Assembly: GCA_022072445.1 (NCBI GenBank)
Contig: JAJVHV010000023.1
Coordinates: 62,001 to 126,000, forward strand
Length of the DNA: 64,000 bases
Direction: 5' to 3'
Origin: Phycisphaerae bacterium
Lineage (GTDB): Bacteria; Planctomycetota; Phycisphaerae; UBA1845; Fen-1342
Shown: positions 17,260 to 26,187 of the stretch, piece by piece
How positions within the stretch are numbered: the first letter of the stretch is position 1
How the letters are laid out: every line of letters starts with the position of its first letter
Position numbers and translations under genes: made by a program
The notes under the pieces: generated by a model
Database searches by the model: none
What the model saw: only the letters and a program-made list of their open reading frames with translations
Told to the model about the DNA's origin: nothing

Positions 17260-18510
17260 ATGGCGGAGCAACGGGCGCGGCCGCAGGATAGCACGCTGGC
17301 GGCGATCTGCGAGAAAGTGCTGGCCGGTGAGCGGCTCTCGCACGCCGACGGGGTGGCGCTTTTCCGGACGCGCGACATCTTTACGCTCGGCGAGTTGGCG
17401 AACATCGTGCGTGAGCGGCGGCACGGCCGACGGGCGTATTACAACGTCAACCGGCACATCAACTACACCAACTTCTGCGTGTTGCGCTGCAAGTTCTGCT
17501 CGTTTTATCGGTCGACGGACGGCCGCAGCGGCCCGACCGAGGTGTCCAACGGACCGGGTTATCTGTACTCGCTCGACGAGATCGTGCGGATCGCGCGGGA
17601 AGCCGCCGACCAGGGCGCGACCGAGGTGCACATCGTCGGCGGGCTGCACCCGACGCTGCCGTTTTCGTTCTACACGGACATGTGCCGGGCGATCCGCGAG
17701 CGTTGTCCCGGGCTGCACATCAAGGCGTTCACGGCGATCGAGATCGTGCACTTCACGCGGGTCAGCCGGCCGCGGCTGAGCATCGAGGAGGTGCTGATCG
17801 CGCTGCGCGACGCGGGTCTGGACAGCCTGCCGGGCGGGGGCGCCGAGATTTTCGATCCGCGCGTGCACGCGGAAGCGTTCAAGGCGAAAGTGGGCGAGAA
17901 GCATTGGTTCGACGTGCATCGCGCGGCGCACGACCTGGGGATTCCGAGCAACGCGACGATGCTCTACGGACACGTGGAGAGTGTGGAGGAGCGTGTGACG
18001 CACCTGCTCAAGTTGCGCGCGCATCAGGACCAGTCGCTGGCCAAGTGCGACGACGCGACGAAGCCACACAGCGACGAAGGCCGGACTGCCGTAACCTCGG
18101 TCGCTCCGTCGCTCGGTCGCTCCGTCGCCGCCTTCCAATGCTGCATCCCGCTCTCGTTCATTCCCGAAGGCAGCGCTCTGGAGCAGCTGCCCGGCCCGAC
18201 CGGGCTCGACGATCTACGCACGCTGGCGATCGCGCGGCTGATGCTCGACAACGTGCCGCACGTCAAGGCGTTCTGGATCATGCAGACGCCGAAGCTGGCG
18301 CAGGTGTCGCTGAACTGGGGCGTCGACGACTTCGACGGCACCGTCGTCTGGTATGACATCACCAAGCGTGAGGGGCGCGGAACGAACCGGCAGGAGCTGA
18401 GCGTCGAACAGATTTGTTGGCTGATCCGTGAAGCCGGTTGCGAGCCGGTGGAGCGCGACACGTTTTATCGCCCGGTGCGGCGTCCCGCCCGGCAACTGGT
18501 TCCGGTCTGA
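17260..18510 (+). CDS. mqnE: Aminofutalosine synthase MqnE (radical SAM)
   Basis: 416 residues. The radical SAM cluster motif is C73, C77 and C80 in NYTNFCVLRCKFCSFYR, and VNRHINYTN, HIVGGLHP and LPGGGAEIFDPRV are family hallmarks. MqnE joins SAM and 3-enolpyruvyl-benzoate to give aminofutalosine, the first committed step of the futalosine route to menaquinone. The related CofH (F420) is less likely because of the GGGAEIFDPRV and DFDGTVV blocks. Residues about 262-290, between the HQDQSL and FQCCIPLSF segments, are a repeat-like insert absent from the usual family layout, lying just before the conserved IPL(S/A)F strand. No other mqn gene is in the window. The next gene begins on the last base of its stop codon. 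Confidence 0.9.
   Translation: MAEQRARPQDSTLAAICEKVLAGERLSHADGVALFRTRDIFTLGELANIVRERRHGRRAYYNVNRHINYTNFCVLRCKFCSFYRSTDGRSGPTEVSNGPGYLYSLDEIVRIAREAADQGATEVHIVGGLHPTLPFSFYTDMCRAIRERCPGLHIKAFTAIEIVHFTRVSRPRLSIEEVLIALRDAGLDSLPGGGAEIFDPRVHAEAFKAKVGEKHWFDVHRAAHDLGIPSNATMLYGHVESVEERVTHLLKLRAHQDQSLAKCDDATKPHSDEGRTAVTSVAPSLGRSVAAFQCCIPLSFIPEGSALEQLPGPTGLDDLRTLAIARLMLDNVPHVKAFWIMQTPKLAQVSLNWGVDDFDGTVVWYDITKREGRGTNRQELSVEQICWLIREAGCEPVERDTFYRPVRRPARQLVPV
18046..18128 (+). repeat. In-frame repeat-like insert inside mqnE
   Basis: About 83 bp. It begins with CGACGACGCGACGAAGCCAC, like the insert in the ABC permease, and ends with a 16-bp unit, TCGGTCGCTCCGTCGC, repeated exactly in tandem (18097-18112 and 18113-18128). 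It adds roughly 28 residues to an enzyme whose length is otherwise well conserved. Confidence 0.7.
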
Positions 18511-20162
18511 TGGCTCCGAACGTTCCTGACGGGCAGCCGCGCACGATGCCCGCCGCGCCGCAGGGCGGCTTGATCGGGCCGGGGGGCCGCGTCCGCCGTT
18601 GGCGGTGGATCGACAACGGCGCGGTCGCGTCGCGGCCGTTGCGCTGCGGGGGCGACCAGAGCTACGTGGTGCAGGCCAGCACGCGCAATGGCGCCGCGTG
18701 CGAGCTGGTCTGCCACTTCCTCTTGCGAAATGGCGAGAACGCGTGGCATCGCGTCGGGATCGGTCCGGGAGAGCGCCGCCTGGCGTGCGTCACCACGCCG
18801 GACCACTGCACGCATCTGTCGATCGCCGTGCCGCGGCACATGGCGGGCGACGTCGCCGACGTGCATTTCCGGGAGACAGACGAGCCGGTGGCCGAATCGC
18901 ACCCGCTGGCCAATGTGCCGCGCTGGTCGCGATACGCGCCGCCGTTCGCCCCGCGCCGCGTGCTCCTCCCGCCGGAGCTGGCGCGCATGGCCGGGCACGT
19001 GCGCGGGCCGGCGGCGGTAGTCGATCCGGCGGGATTGCGACGGTGTGCGGCGTGGCGCGGCTCGGCCGTCGTGCTGGGTGCGGCCGAAGTGCGCCAGTTG
19101 GCGATTGGCTGGGCGGAGCTGCGGCGACGGGCGGGCGGCGCGATCGTGCTGCTGAGCTTCGATGCGCTGGCCGCCGTGTTGGCGCGCGACGCCGGCGCGG
19201 GTGAGCGCGACAGCACGGGCGGAACAGACGGCCGCGTCATGCGGCGCGCGTCGCGGGGGTTGTGCTCATGCGTGGTGGAGTACGCCGACTGGGCGACGCG
19301 CGGGTTTGCGCTGCAGGACGCTCTGCCGTGCGCGGCGGTGGATGGCGCGAAGCGTTTCCGCCTGCCGGCGTGGACCGGGGGGCGAGGCTGGAATCAGTTC
19401 GCGGAGCGGCAGGGAATCGTTCGGCTGCTCAGCGTGCGGCCGGGAGCGCGCGGCCGCGGCGCGCTTTCACTGGCGTGCATGGTGGACGGGGGCGCCGTCA
19501 TCGCCAGCGATTTGCCGTGGCTGCTCGCAGGTGTGTTCGGAACGCCGGTCGCTACTGAGAACATCGGCCGGTTGGTGAACGCGCACCTGGGCGGAGAAGT
19601 ACCCGACGAGACGCAATACTGGTCGGCCAGCGAGAGCGTGCCGCGACAGGTGCGCGACATCGCGGAGCTCTGCCGCCGCTACGCGCCGTTGACGGCCATC
19701 CGCTGGGCCTCGGGTGCCAAGGAGCCGCTGGCGCTGGGCGTCTCACTCGCGGCGGACAGCAGTCCGGCGACGCCGCGCGGACCCGCCGCCGCGGGCGATG
19801 ACGTGGTGTTGCGCACTGGCCGCATCGATCTGCCGAGCGAACTGGGCGGCGTCCCCGCCGAAGCGATGATGATTGTGATGAAGCAGCTCGCCCGCCGGCA
19901 GCGCGAGGGAGCGAACGGCTGGCGGCAGACACGGCGCTTGACGTGGCAGTTCGACGCCGCCGCCGGCCACGCACACGCCCATCTCTACGCCTCGGCTGGC
20001 GCGGTCGGTCCGCGCGCCCCGGCGCGTGTGCTGACAGTGGCGGGTGCGGAAGCGCCGCAGGCGGAGGGCATCCGCCTGAAGACGCGGTTGGGGCCGCTGG
20101 CCGATGGCTGTCACCGGATCGTCGAAGAGCTGCTGAGCATCGCCGGCGCCTCCTTGCGGTGA
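18510..20162 (+). CDS. Hypothetical protein, 550 aa, coupled to mqnE
   Basis: Not recognised. The start ATG shares one base with the mqnE stop codon (TGATG), so the genes are translationally coupled. No signal peptide or clear membrane helix. The first ~165 residues look like a beta-rich domain with several Cys and His (CHFLLRNGENAWHRVGIGPG); the middle includes alternating hydrophobic strands around LLSVRPGARGRGALSLACMVDGG that could be an alpha/beta core with a deep pocket; the C-terminal part has mixed helices and the short His-rich run AGHAHAHLYA. Coupling to mqnE hints at a link with menaquinone metabolism, but nothing in the sequence confirms it. Confidence 0.6.
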   Translation: MAPNVPDGQPRTMPAAPQGGLIGPGGRVRRWRWIDNGAVASRPLRCGGDQSYVVQASTRNGAACELVCHFLLRNGENAWHRVGIGPGERRLACVTTPDHCTHLSIAVPRHMAGDVADVHFRETDEPVAESHPLANVPRWSRYAPPFAPRRVLLPPELARMAGHVRGPAAVVDPAGLRRCAAWRGSAVVLGAAEVRQLAIGWAELRRRAGGAIVLLSFDALAAVLARDAGAGERDSTGGTDGRVMRRASRGLCSCVVEYADWATRGFALQDALPCAAVDGAKRFRLPAWTGGRGWNQFAERQGIVRLLSVRPGARGRGALSLACMVDGGAVIASDLPWLLAGVFGTPVATENIGRLVNAHLGGEVPDETQYWSASESVPRQVRDIAELCRRYAPLTAIRWASGAKEPLALGVSLAADSSPATPRGPAAAGDDVVLRTGRIDLPSELGGVPAEAMMIVMKQLARRQREGANGWRQTRRLTWQFDAAAGHAHAHLYASAGAVGPRAPARVLTVAGAEAPQAEGIRLKTRLGPLADGCHRIVEELLSIAGASLR

Positions 20163-20240
20163 GGCGAGGCGCCTGCCGGGCGACACCCGCGAGCGCGTGA
20201 CGCCCAGCGCGCCATTCTCCACCTCCGTCGCTACGGCCGC

Positions 20241-23200
20241 CTACTGATTGACGACCAGCATGATCAGCGCGGTCACGCCCGGGCCGACGGTGGTCGCATC
20301 CACGCCGCCCAGTCCGTTAATCACCAGCGTGTCGCTGGCCGCCTCCGAATGCATGATCCGGACCGAAGCAGGCAGACCGGTCACGTCGACCGCGCCGGCA
20401 TTCGCGGTGAGGTCGATCGAGTCGGGAGCCGGCGTTCCGTTCACCGCGATGGTGTCGGGTTGCGCGTCGCCGCTGCTGCCGCCGATGGTTCCGGCGAGAT
20501 CGACGTTCACCTGGGTCATCGCGGTGCCGCTCAGGTCGTTCACCATGACAGTATCGGCGCCACCCAGCGTGCGCAGGTCAAACTGTTCGACGCCGTCGGC
20601 GTCCAGAACCACGCTGCCGATGTTGCGCGTGAAGCGCAGCCGCGCGGCGTTGGCCGAGAAATCGAGCACCTCGCCGATGTTCGAGCCGTGGAACAGCACC
20701 CGGTCATGACCGGCCTGGCCCTCGACGGTGTCATTCCCGTCACCCGGATCCCACTGGAACGTGTCGTCGCCAGCGCCCATCAGTACGGTGTCGTTGCCCT
20801 GCTGACCATCGATGAAGTCGTCATCGTCGCCACCCATCAGCACGTCGGCACCGTTGCTGCCCAGCAGCGCGTCGTCGCCCGCTCCGCCGTCGGCCGTGAT
20901 CTGGATCAGCGCCGCGAGATTGCCCGTGCACGCCAGGCTGTCGTCGCCGCCCTGGGCGTTCAGCACAAGCTGCTCGCACGTTCCGATGTCGAGGCTGAAC
21001 GGACCCGGGTTGAGCCGATCCAACCGCACGCGCGTGCCATTGGCCGTCACCGTGAAGCTCTCCCCCGCGCCGCTGCCGTTCACCTCCACCACGTCCACAC
21101 CGTCGGCGCCTTCGATCAGGTCCGAACCGTCGCCGTGCTCCCAGATGAAGCGGTCGTCGCCGAAGCCAAGTTGCACAATGTCGTCGCTGCCACCACCGGC
21201 AATCGTGTCGTTGTCGCCGTCGCCGTTCAGTTGATCGGAGCCCGCGCTGCCGAACAGCACGTCGTCACCGGGCCCGCCATTCATCGTCAATCCGACGACG
21301 CCGGACGGCAGGCCGGCTGCTTGCATGTCGTCGTCGCCGTCCAGCCCGTTGACCGTCAGCCGGTCGAAAGCGGCCTCGGACGCGGCAATCTGCACGAGCA
21401 CCGACAGACCCGTCACGAGCGTGCCGCTGATACCGTTGGCGACGACGACCTCGTCGGCGTCGTTGGTGCAATTCACGATGACGCCGTCCGGCTGCGCGTC
21501 GCCCGCGCCCCCGCCGATGGTCCCGGCGAGGTTGATGTTCGCACCGGCGAGCGCCGTGCCGCTCAGATCGTTGATGGTGATCACGTCGGCGCCGCCGAGC
21601 GTGCGCAGGTCAAACTGTTCGACGCCGTCGGCGTCCAGGACCACGCTGCCCACGTTTCGCGTGAAGCGCAGCCGCGCGGCGTTGGCCGAGAAGTCGAGCA
21701 CCTCGCCGATGTTCGAGCCGTTGAATGTTACGGCGTCGACACCCGCGTCGCCTTCGACCGCGTCATTCCCGTCGCCCGGGTCCCACTGGAACGTGTCGTC
21801 GCCAGCGCCCATCAGTACGGTGTCGTTGCCCTGCTGGCCATCGATAAAGTCGTCATCGTCGCCACCCATCAGCACGTCGGCACCGTTGCTGCCCAGCAGC
21901 GTGTCGTCGCCCGGCCCGCCGTCCATCGTGATCGGCACCAGCGCCGCCAGATTGCCCGTGCAGCTCACCATGTCGGCCCCGTCGTGCGTGTGGACCGCCA
22001 GCGTCAGGGATCCACTGACGCCCACCGCTGCCGAGAATCCGCTCACGTCCACGCGCGCCTGCGTGCCATTGGCTGTAATCGTCGCGGCGTCGGCTTCGTC
22101 CGAGCCATGGATGTTCACCAGGTCGCCGCCGACGCCGTCGACGACGATCTGATCGGCGGCCTCGTAGCCCCTCACGCGCACTTCGGCCGCCATCTCGACT
22201 CGCACGAACGCCCCGTCGGACGAGATGTCAAACGTGTCGGCGTCCGGCGTTCCGACAATATTCACCGAATCATCGACTCCGTCGCCGCTGCTGCCGCCGA
22301 TGGTTCCGGCGAGATCGACGTTCACCTGGGTCATCGCGGTGCCGCTCAGGTCGTTCACCATGACAGTATCGGCGCCACCCAGCGTGCGCAGGTCAAACTG
22401 TTCGACGCCGTCGGCGTCCAGAACCACGCTGCCGATGTTGCGCGTGAAGCGCAGCCGCGCGGCGTTGGCCGAGAAATCGAGCACCTCGCCGATGTTCGAG
22501 CCGTGGAACAGCACCCGGTCATGACCGGCCTGGCCCTCGACGGTGTCATTCCCGTCACCCGGATCCCACTGGAACGTGTCGTCGCCAGCGCCCATCAGTA
22601 CGGTGTCGTTGCCCTGCTGACCATCGATGAAGTCGTCATCGTCGCCACCCATCAGCACGTCGGCACCGTTGCTGCCCAGCAGCGCGTCGTCGCCCGCTCC
22701 GCCGTCGGCCGTGATCTGGATCAGCGCCGCGAGATTGCCCGTGCACGCCAGGCTGTCGTCGCCGCCCTGGGCGTTCAGCACAAGCTGCTCGCACGTTCCG
22801 ATGTCGAGGCTGAACGGACCCGGGTTGAGCCGATCCAACCGCACGCGCGTGCCATTGGCCGTCACCGTGAAGCTCTCCCCCGCGCCGCTGCCGTTCACCT
22901 CCACCACGTCCACACCGTCGGCGCCTTCGATCAGGTCCGAACCGTCGCCGTGCTCCCAGATGAAGCGGTCATCTCCGTCGCCGAGGAAGGCGGAGTCCTC
23001 TCCCGGCCCGCCCATCAACGTCTCGCCGCCGCTGCCGCCGAACAGAGTGTCGTCGCCGCACCCGCCTTGGATCAGCGTCGCCTCGCTGTCGGTGAAGACA
23101 CCGTTGATCTCGTCGATCCAGATCTCGTCGTCTCCGTCGCGCGCGTTGACGACGATGCGGTCGAACTCGCCGCGGTCGAACGCGAACTCCGGCTGCGCAT

Positions 23201-23465
23201 CGTTGTCGACGTCGACCTCCAGGAACGACGGGTCGGCGGCGCTCAGCCGCAGCGCCAACACGGTGTCGGCGGCAGTGCCAATCACGTAGAGACACCGGTC
23301 TTGAATCCGCGCCATGTGCGACGCGTTCGTGCCGCCGCCCAGCGACGGCCTGAACTGGCATGGAGCCACCAGCGACATCGTGTCGGGCGGCTCCTGCCCC
23401 CACGCCCCAGAACCAGCCGCCAGACAAATTCCCGCGCACAGCACCATCGCAGAACGACGATACAT
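20241..23465 (-). CDS. Secreted RTX-like calcium-binding repeat protein, 1,074 aa
   Basis: Signal peptide at 1-23 (GSGAWG|QE), then a long run of Asp/Gly-rich parallel-beta-roll repeats of the GGAGDDALLGSNGADVLMGG type, which bind calcium in RTX proteins. Three large modules are visible, each with a D-rich repeat block, a WDPGDGND turn and a VLDADGVEQFDL beta segment. The first and third modules are essentially identical over 690 bp (20466-21155 and 22281-22970) and the middle one is diverged. A DNDAQPEF calcium-loop-like segment lies near the N-terminus. It has a Sec signal and no C-terminal type I secretion cue, so it is not a typical RTX toxin; a surface or adhesive role is likely. The start ATG 23465 precedes the only good signal peptide. 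Confidence 0.8.
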   Translation of the reverse strand: MYRRSAMVLCAGICLAAGSGAWGQEPPDTMSLVAPCQFRPSLGGGTNASHMARIQDRCLYVIGTAADTVLALRLSAADPSFLEVDVDNDAQPEFAFDRGEFDRIVVNARDGDDEIWIDEINGVFTDSEATLIQGGCGDDTLFGGSGGETLMGGPGEDSAFLGDGDDRFIWEHGDGSDLIEGADGVDVVEVNGSGAGESFTVTANGTRVRLDRLNPGPFSLDIGTCEQLVLNAQGGDDSLACTGNLAALIQITADGGAGDDALLGSNGADVLMGGDDDDFIDGQQGNDTVLMGAGDDTFQWDPGDGNDTVEGQAGHDRVLFHGSNIGEVLDFSANAARLRFTRNIGSVVLDADGVEQFDLRTLGGADTVMVNDLSGTAMTQVNVDLAGTIGGSSGDGVDDSVNIVGTPDADTFDISSDGAFVRVEMAAEVRVRGYEAADQIVVDGVGGDLVNIHGSDEADAATITANGTQARVDVSGFSAAVGVSGSLTLAVHTHDGADMVSCTGNLAALVPITMDGGPGDDTLLGSNGADVLMGGDDDDFIDGQQGNDTVLMGAGDDTFQWDPGDGNDAVEGDAGVDAVTFNGSNIGEVLDFSANAARLRFTRNVGSVVLDADGVEQFDLRTLGGADVITINDLSGTALAGANINLAGTIGGGAGDAQPDGVIVNCTNDADEVVVANGISGTLVTGLSVLVQIAASEAAFDRLTVNGLDGDDDMQAAGLPSGVVGLTMNGGPGDDVLFGSAGSDQLNGDGDNDTIAGGGSDDIVQLGFGDDRFIWEHGDGSDLIEGADGVDVVEVNGSGAGESFTVTANGTRVRLDRLNPGPFSLDIGTCEQLVLNAQGGDDSLACTGNLAALIQITADGGAGDDALLGSNGADVLMGGDDDDFIDGQQGNDTVLMGAGDDTFQWDPGDGNDTVEGQAGHDRVLFHGSNIGEVLDFSANAARLRFTRNIGSVVLDADGVEQFDLRTLGGADTVMVNDLSGTAMTQVNVDLAGTIGGSSGDAQPDTIAVNGTPAPDSIDLTANAGAVDVTGLPASVRIMHSEAASDTLVINGLGGVDATTVGPGVTALIMLVVNQ
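20466..21155. repeat. Large direct repeat, copy 1 (690 bp) within the RTX-like gene
   Basis: Matches 22281-22970 at a constant offset of 1,815 bp with no difference found in the segments compared, including third codon positions. The translated segments are identical, whereas the middle module of the same gene has diverged. Confidence 0.9.
22281..22970. repeat. Large direct repeat, copy 2 (690 bp) within the RTX-like gene
   Basis: Partner of 20466-21155. The identity stops sharply at GAAGCGGTC on one side and at GTCGCCGCTG on the other. Confidence 0.9.
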
Positions 23466-23591
23466 CTCAAGCTCCTTAGCGTTTGGCGGCTTGCAGGTCC
23501 TTCAACTTGGGACTGAGCCAGCGCCGCGGTTGGGTGTATCACGCAGGCCGTCGTGGGCGGCGGGCTCGCCCTTCACGATCCGTGTAGGGTA

Positions 23592-23673
23592 CGTCCCTCG
23601 ACGCACCGGTGCGTCGAGGGACGCACCGCGCAGCCCGCGTCCGAAGGCCGTGGGGTGCATCAGGGATGCACCC
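23592..23673. repeat. 32-bp perfect palindrome and companion hairpin
   Basis: Bases 23592-23607 (CGTCCCTCGACGCACC) are the exact reverse complement of 23608-23623, with no loop. A second hairpin, GGGTGCATC/GATGCACCC, lies at 23653-23673. The word CCCTCGACGCACC occurs at both the first palindrome and just after the second hairpin, and GTAGGGT/ACCCTAC words flank them, so the two form one composite inverted element. Confidence 0.75.
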
Positions 23674-23725
23674 TACGCCCTCGACGCACCACACTTAAAG
23701 CAAGCAGGAAATCGCGACCCCCGCC

Positions 23726-23833
23726 TTACTTCTTCCTCAGGTTGCCGCGATGAGCCTTCAGGCTCCGGTTCGCCTGAGCCGCCGTTGGCTGAACCGTTCC
23801 ACCCTGCTGGGAGCGACGGAAGAGGTCGTGCAT
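23726..23833 (-). CDS. Possible small basic protein, 35 aa
   Basis: A short frame, MHDLFRRSQQGGTVQPTAAQ to LRKK-stop, whose C-terminal end (SLKAHRGNLRKK) uses AAG/AAC codons and looks like real basic protein rather than GC-rich shadow. No ribosome binding site is visible before the ATG, and the frame is open further upstream to 23989. It could equally be the tail of a decayed gene. Very tentative. Confidence 0.2.
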   Translation of the reverse strand: MHDLFRRSQQGGTVQPTAAQANRSLKAHRGNLRKK

Positions 23834-24055
23834 ACACGCGGGCGCGGCTGGATTTCCGCCGGAAGGGACATTCGACCCAGCCGAAACCGATCTCGGCGGC
23901 ACGAGACGCACGACCGATAATTCGCGGGAATGTCGCGTTGGGGAATTCCACTCACCGAAACGCGGAAATGTCGTTGCCCGCGGTCGCACGTGGTGCTATG
24001 CTGCAAGCACTCGGCCGTCTAGAATTCACGCAGATCACAATCCACGGAGGAAGAC

Positions 24056-24640
24056 ATGAGGCGCATCGCTGTAATCTTGCCCGTCCTCGGCACGCTTCTC
24101 GCCGCCAGCGCCGACACGATCAATTTCGACGATCAGGCCGCTGGCACGGTTATCACCAACCAGTATGCCGGCGTGACGTTTTCGACCATCGCCGGTCAGC
24201 AGAACCAGGTTCACGCCTTCAGCAACGGCGGTACCTCTCCGCCGAATATCCTGTGCACCGCCGACCTTGGCGGCAACATCAACTGCCTGAATCCGACGAC
24301 GGTCGAGTTCTCGCCGGGCGTGGACAACCTGACGTTCCTGGCGGTCGAGCCGAATGCGGCGGGTATTGTCGCGTCGATCGACATCTACCAGGGCAACGTC
24401 TATACGACCACGTTCAACCTGAACGGGCTGAACGGCGCGGGCAATGTGCTGATCGATTTCTCCGCGTTCCCGAACATCACCAAGATCGACATTCTCGGCC
24501 CTGGCGGCTCGGGTTTCCTGGATGAGAGCGGCAACGGCATCGGCTGGGACGACTTCAGCTACAAGTTCGTGCCGGAGCCGGCGACCGCGCTGCTGCTGAT
24601 CGCTGGCGCCGTTGGCCTCATTCGTCGCCGCGCACGGTAG
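24056..24640 (+). CDS. PEP-CTERM sorted secreted protein, 194 aa
   Basis: Signal peptide (about 1-19) and a C-terminal PEP-CTERM tail: VPEPATALLLIAGAVGLIRR, that is, the PEP motif, a hydrophobic helix and an arginine cluster, which exosortase recognises and cleaves. The domain in between is beta-rich, starts TINFDDQAAGTVITNQYAGV (typical of PEP-CTERM ectodomains) and contains a GPGGSGFLDESGNGIGWDDF segment. GGAGGA sits six bases before the ATG. A hairpin with expanded tandem units follows the stop codon. The exosortase gene is not in the window. Confidence 0.9.
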   Translation: MRRIAVILPVLGTLLAASADTINFDDQAAGTVITNQYAGVTFSTIAGQQNQVHAFSNGGTSPPNILCTADLGGNINCLNPTTVEFSPGVDNLTFLAVEPNAAGIVASIDIYQGNVYTTTFNLNGLNGAGNVLIDFSAFPNITKIDILGPGGSGFLDESGNGIGWDDFSYKFVPEPATALLLIAGAVGLIRRRAR

Positions 24641-24703
24641 TCGCCTCGAAAAGTAACCGCCGCACCCGAGAGAAACGGGCGCGTGTCGTCATTAGAGATT
24701 CAA

Positions 24704-24826
24704 CGCGGACTTCGCTCGCTGGGCGAAGTCCGCGGTGTTTATTGGGCGAAGCCCGCGGTGTTTATTGGGCGAAGTCCGCGGTGTCAATTGGGCGAAGTCC
24801 GCGGTGTCAATTGGGCGAAGTCCGCG
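24704..24826. repeat. Hairpin followed by 23-bp tandem repeat array
   Basis: CGCGGACTTCGC (24704-24715) pairs perfectly with GCGAAGTCCGCG (24723-24734), making a terminator-like hairpin after the PEP-CTERM gene. The right arm is then repeated: four full 23-bp units, TGGGCGAAGTCCGCGGTGT plus TTAT or CAAT, begin at 24720, 24743, 24766 and 24789, with a partial fifth to 24826. Changes are limited to one C for T and TT/CA. The rest of the gap to 25005 shows nothing further. Confidence 0.85.
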
Positions 24827-25005
24827 ACGTTTCTGGTGCACGTCGGTGGAGGGTGCTTGCCAACCGAGCCCCGACCGTAAGGGAGGGGTTTCGTAGCTAC
24901 TCCCGCACGGTCCGCTCGCATTAGCGATCATGAGGCGTTCAGCGCCGCGGAAAAAACGCTCCATGGTACCAACCCCTACCTAAACGCGCGCTTACGCCGC
25001 GCCGC

Positions 25006-26001
25006 TTAATTCACCGCCGCCGCCGGCGGCAGCGGCACGCTGCGCCCGCTTGCCGCCGCCTCGAGCGCCTCGCGCACCCAGCGGCCCTGCTCGTGCGCCA
25101 GGCGGCGCGTCTCGATGCGCTGTTTGCTGACCGGTCCGTTGCCGCGGACGACGTTCAGGAACTCGTCCCAATCGGGCTCGGTGTAGCGCCACACTTCTTC
25201 CTCTTCGTCGTAGCGCAGATTCGGATCGGGGATCTTCAGCCCCAGCTCGAGCATCTTCGGCACATACTGCTTGAGGAACTGCTGCCGTTGCTCGTCGTTG
25301 GTCTTGAGCTTGATCTTCCAGCGCACGAGCTGCTCGGTGTGCACGCTGACTTTGTCCGCCGGCCCGTGGAACATCATGATCGGCTTCCACCAGCGGTTCA
25401 GCGCGTCCTGCAGCAGCTCGCGCTGAATCTTCGACCCCGTCGCCAGCGTGATGCACATGTCGTAGCCGTGCTTCAGGTGAAACGCTTCCTCGGCGCAAAT
25501 CCGCCGCAGCGCCCGGCCATACGGCCCATAAGACCCTTCGGCCATCATGGTCTGATTCACAATCGCGGCGGCGTCGATCAGCCACGCGATCACCGCCACG
25601 TCGGCCCAGGTCTGCGCTGGATAGTGAAAGACGTTGCTGAACTTCGCCTTGCCGCTCAGCAGCTCCTCGATCATCTCTTCGCGCGATTTGCCGAGCGTCT
25701 CGGCCGCCCGATAAAGAAGCTGCGCATGGCCGACCTCGTCCTGCACCTTGGCGCACAGCGCCAGCTTGCGCTTGAACGAAGGCGCATGCGGGATCCAACC
25801 GCCCTCGGGCAGCGCACCGCAAATCTCGCTGTTGGCGTGATTGTGGATCAGACGGATGAGCTGCTGGCGATAGTCGTGCGGCATCCAGTCGTCCGGCTCG
25901 ACCTTGTCGCCGCGATTGATCCGCGCTTCGAACGTCACCAGGCGCTTGACATAGGCGGCGTCGCCGGGCTTGTCGTGGCGGAGATTGTCGGTCGTCACCA
26001 T
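25006..26001 (-). CDS. paaA: 1,2-phenylacetyl-CoA epoxidase catalytic subunit PaaA-like
   Basis: 331 residues from ATG 26001, which has GGGAG six bases upstream; upstream in-frame starts lack a site. The protein follows PaaA closely: [57 protein letters not shown] (Glu and His ligands of the di-iron site) and [12 protein letters not shown] (the second Glu-His pair). PaaA inserts oxygen into phenylacetyl-CoA as part of PaaABCDE. No paaB, C, D or E gene is near, so it either joins subunits encoded elsewhere or is an orphan with another task. A TetR gene precedes it on the same strand by 186 bp. Confidence 0.87.
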   Translation of the reverse strand: MVTTDNLRHDKPGDAAYVKRLVTFEARINRGDKVEPDDWMPHDYRQQLIRLIHNHANSEICGALPEGGWIPHAPSFKRKLALCAKVQDEVGHAQLLYRAAETLGKSREEMIEELLSGKAKFSNVFHYPAQTWADVAVIAWLIDAAAIVNQTMMAEGSYGPYGRALRRICAEEAFHLKHGYDMCITLATGSKIQRELLQDALNRWWKPIMMFHGPADKVSVHTEQLVRWKIKLKTNDEQRQQFLKQYVPKMLELGLKIPDPNLRYDEEEEVWRYTEPDWDEFLNVVRGNGPVSKQRIETRRLAHEQGRWVREALEAAASGRSVPLPPAAAVN

Positions 26002-26187
26002 CGGCTGCTCCCACGAGTTATCGCACTTGCGCGGCACAGCAAACGAGCGCTTGTTCAATGATCGTAACATACCATCGGCCGCCTTGCCGACAAGCGGTCG
26101 ATTTCTCAGCGGAGCCCCCAACGCGAGTCTCGCGGGCACCGAACGGCTCCGAGCGTGCCGTAGAATCCCCGCCGAGAAGCACGATTC

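Larger units (their letters stand above)
23466..24055. other. Intergenic region between RTX-like and PEP-CTERM genes
   Basis: 590 bp between divergent genes. It contains a 32-bp perfect palindrome and a second small hairpin (23592-23673), one doubtful small reading frame (23726-23833) and, toward 24000, the promoter region of the PEP-CTERM gene; no clear -35/-10 pair was found. Confidence 0.55.

Noticed and set aside
20241-23465. RTX toxin of type I secretion
   Set aside because: It has a Sec signal peptide, lacks a toxin domain and no T1SS genes are nearby.
24720-24826. Direct repeats reminiscent of a CRISPR array
   Set aside because: The units follow each other without unique spacers and no cas genes are near; the 34-bp array at 34273 is rejected for the same reason.
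25006-26001. Phenylacetate degradation operon
   Set aside because: Only paaA is present; no paaB-E, paaK or paaG-like gene is adjacent.
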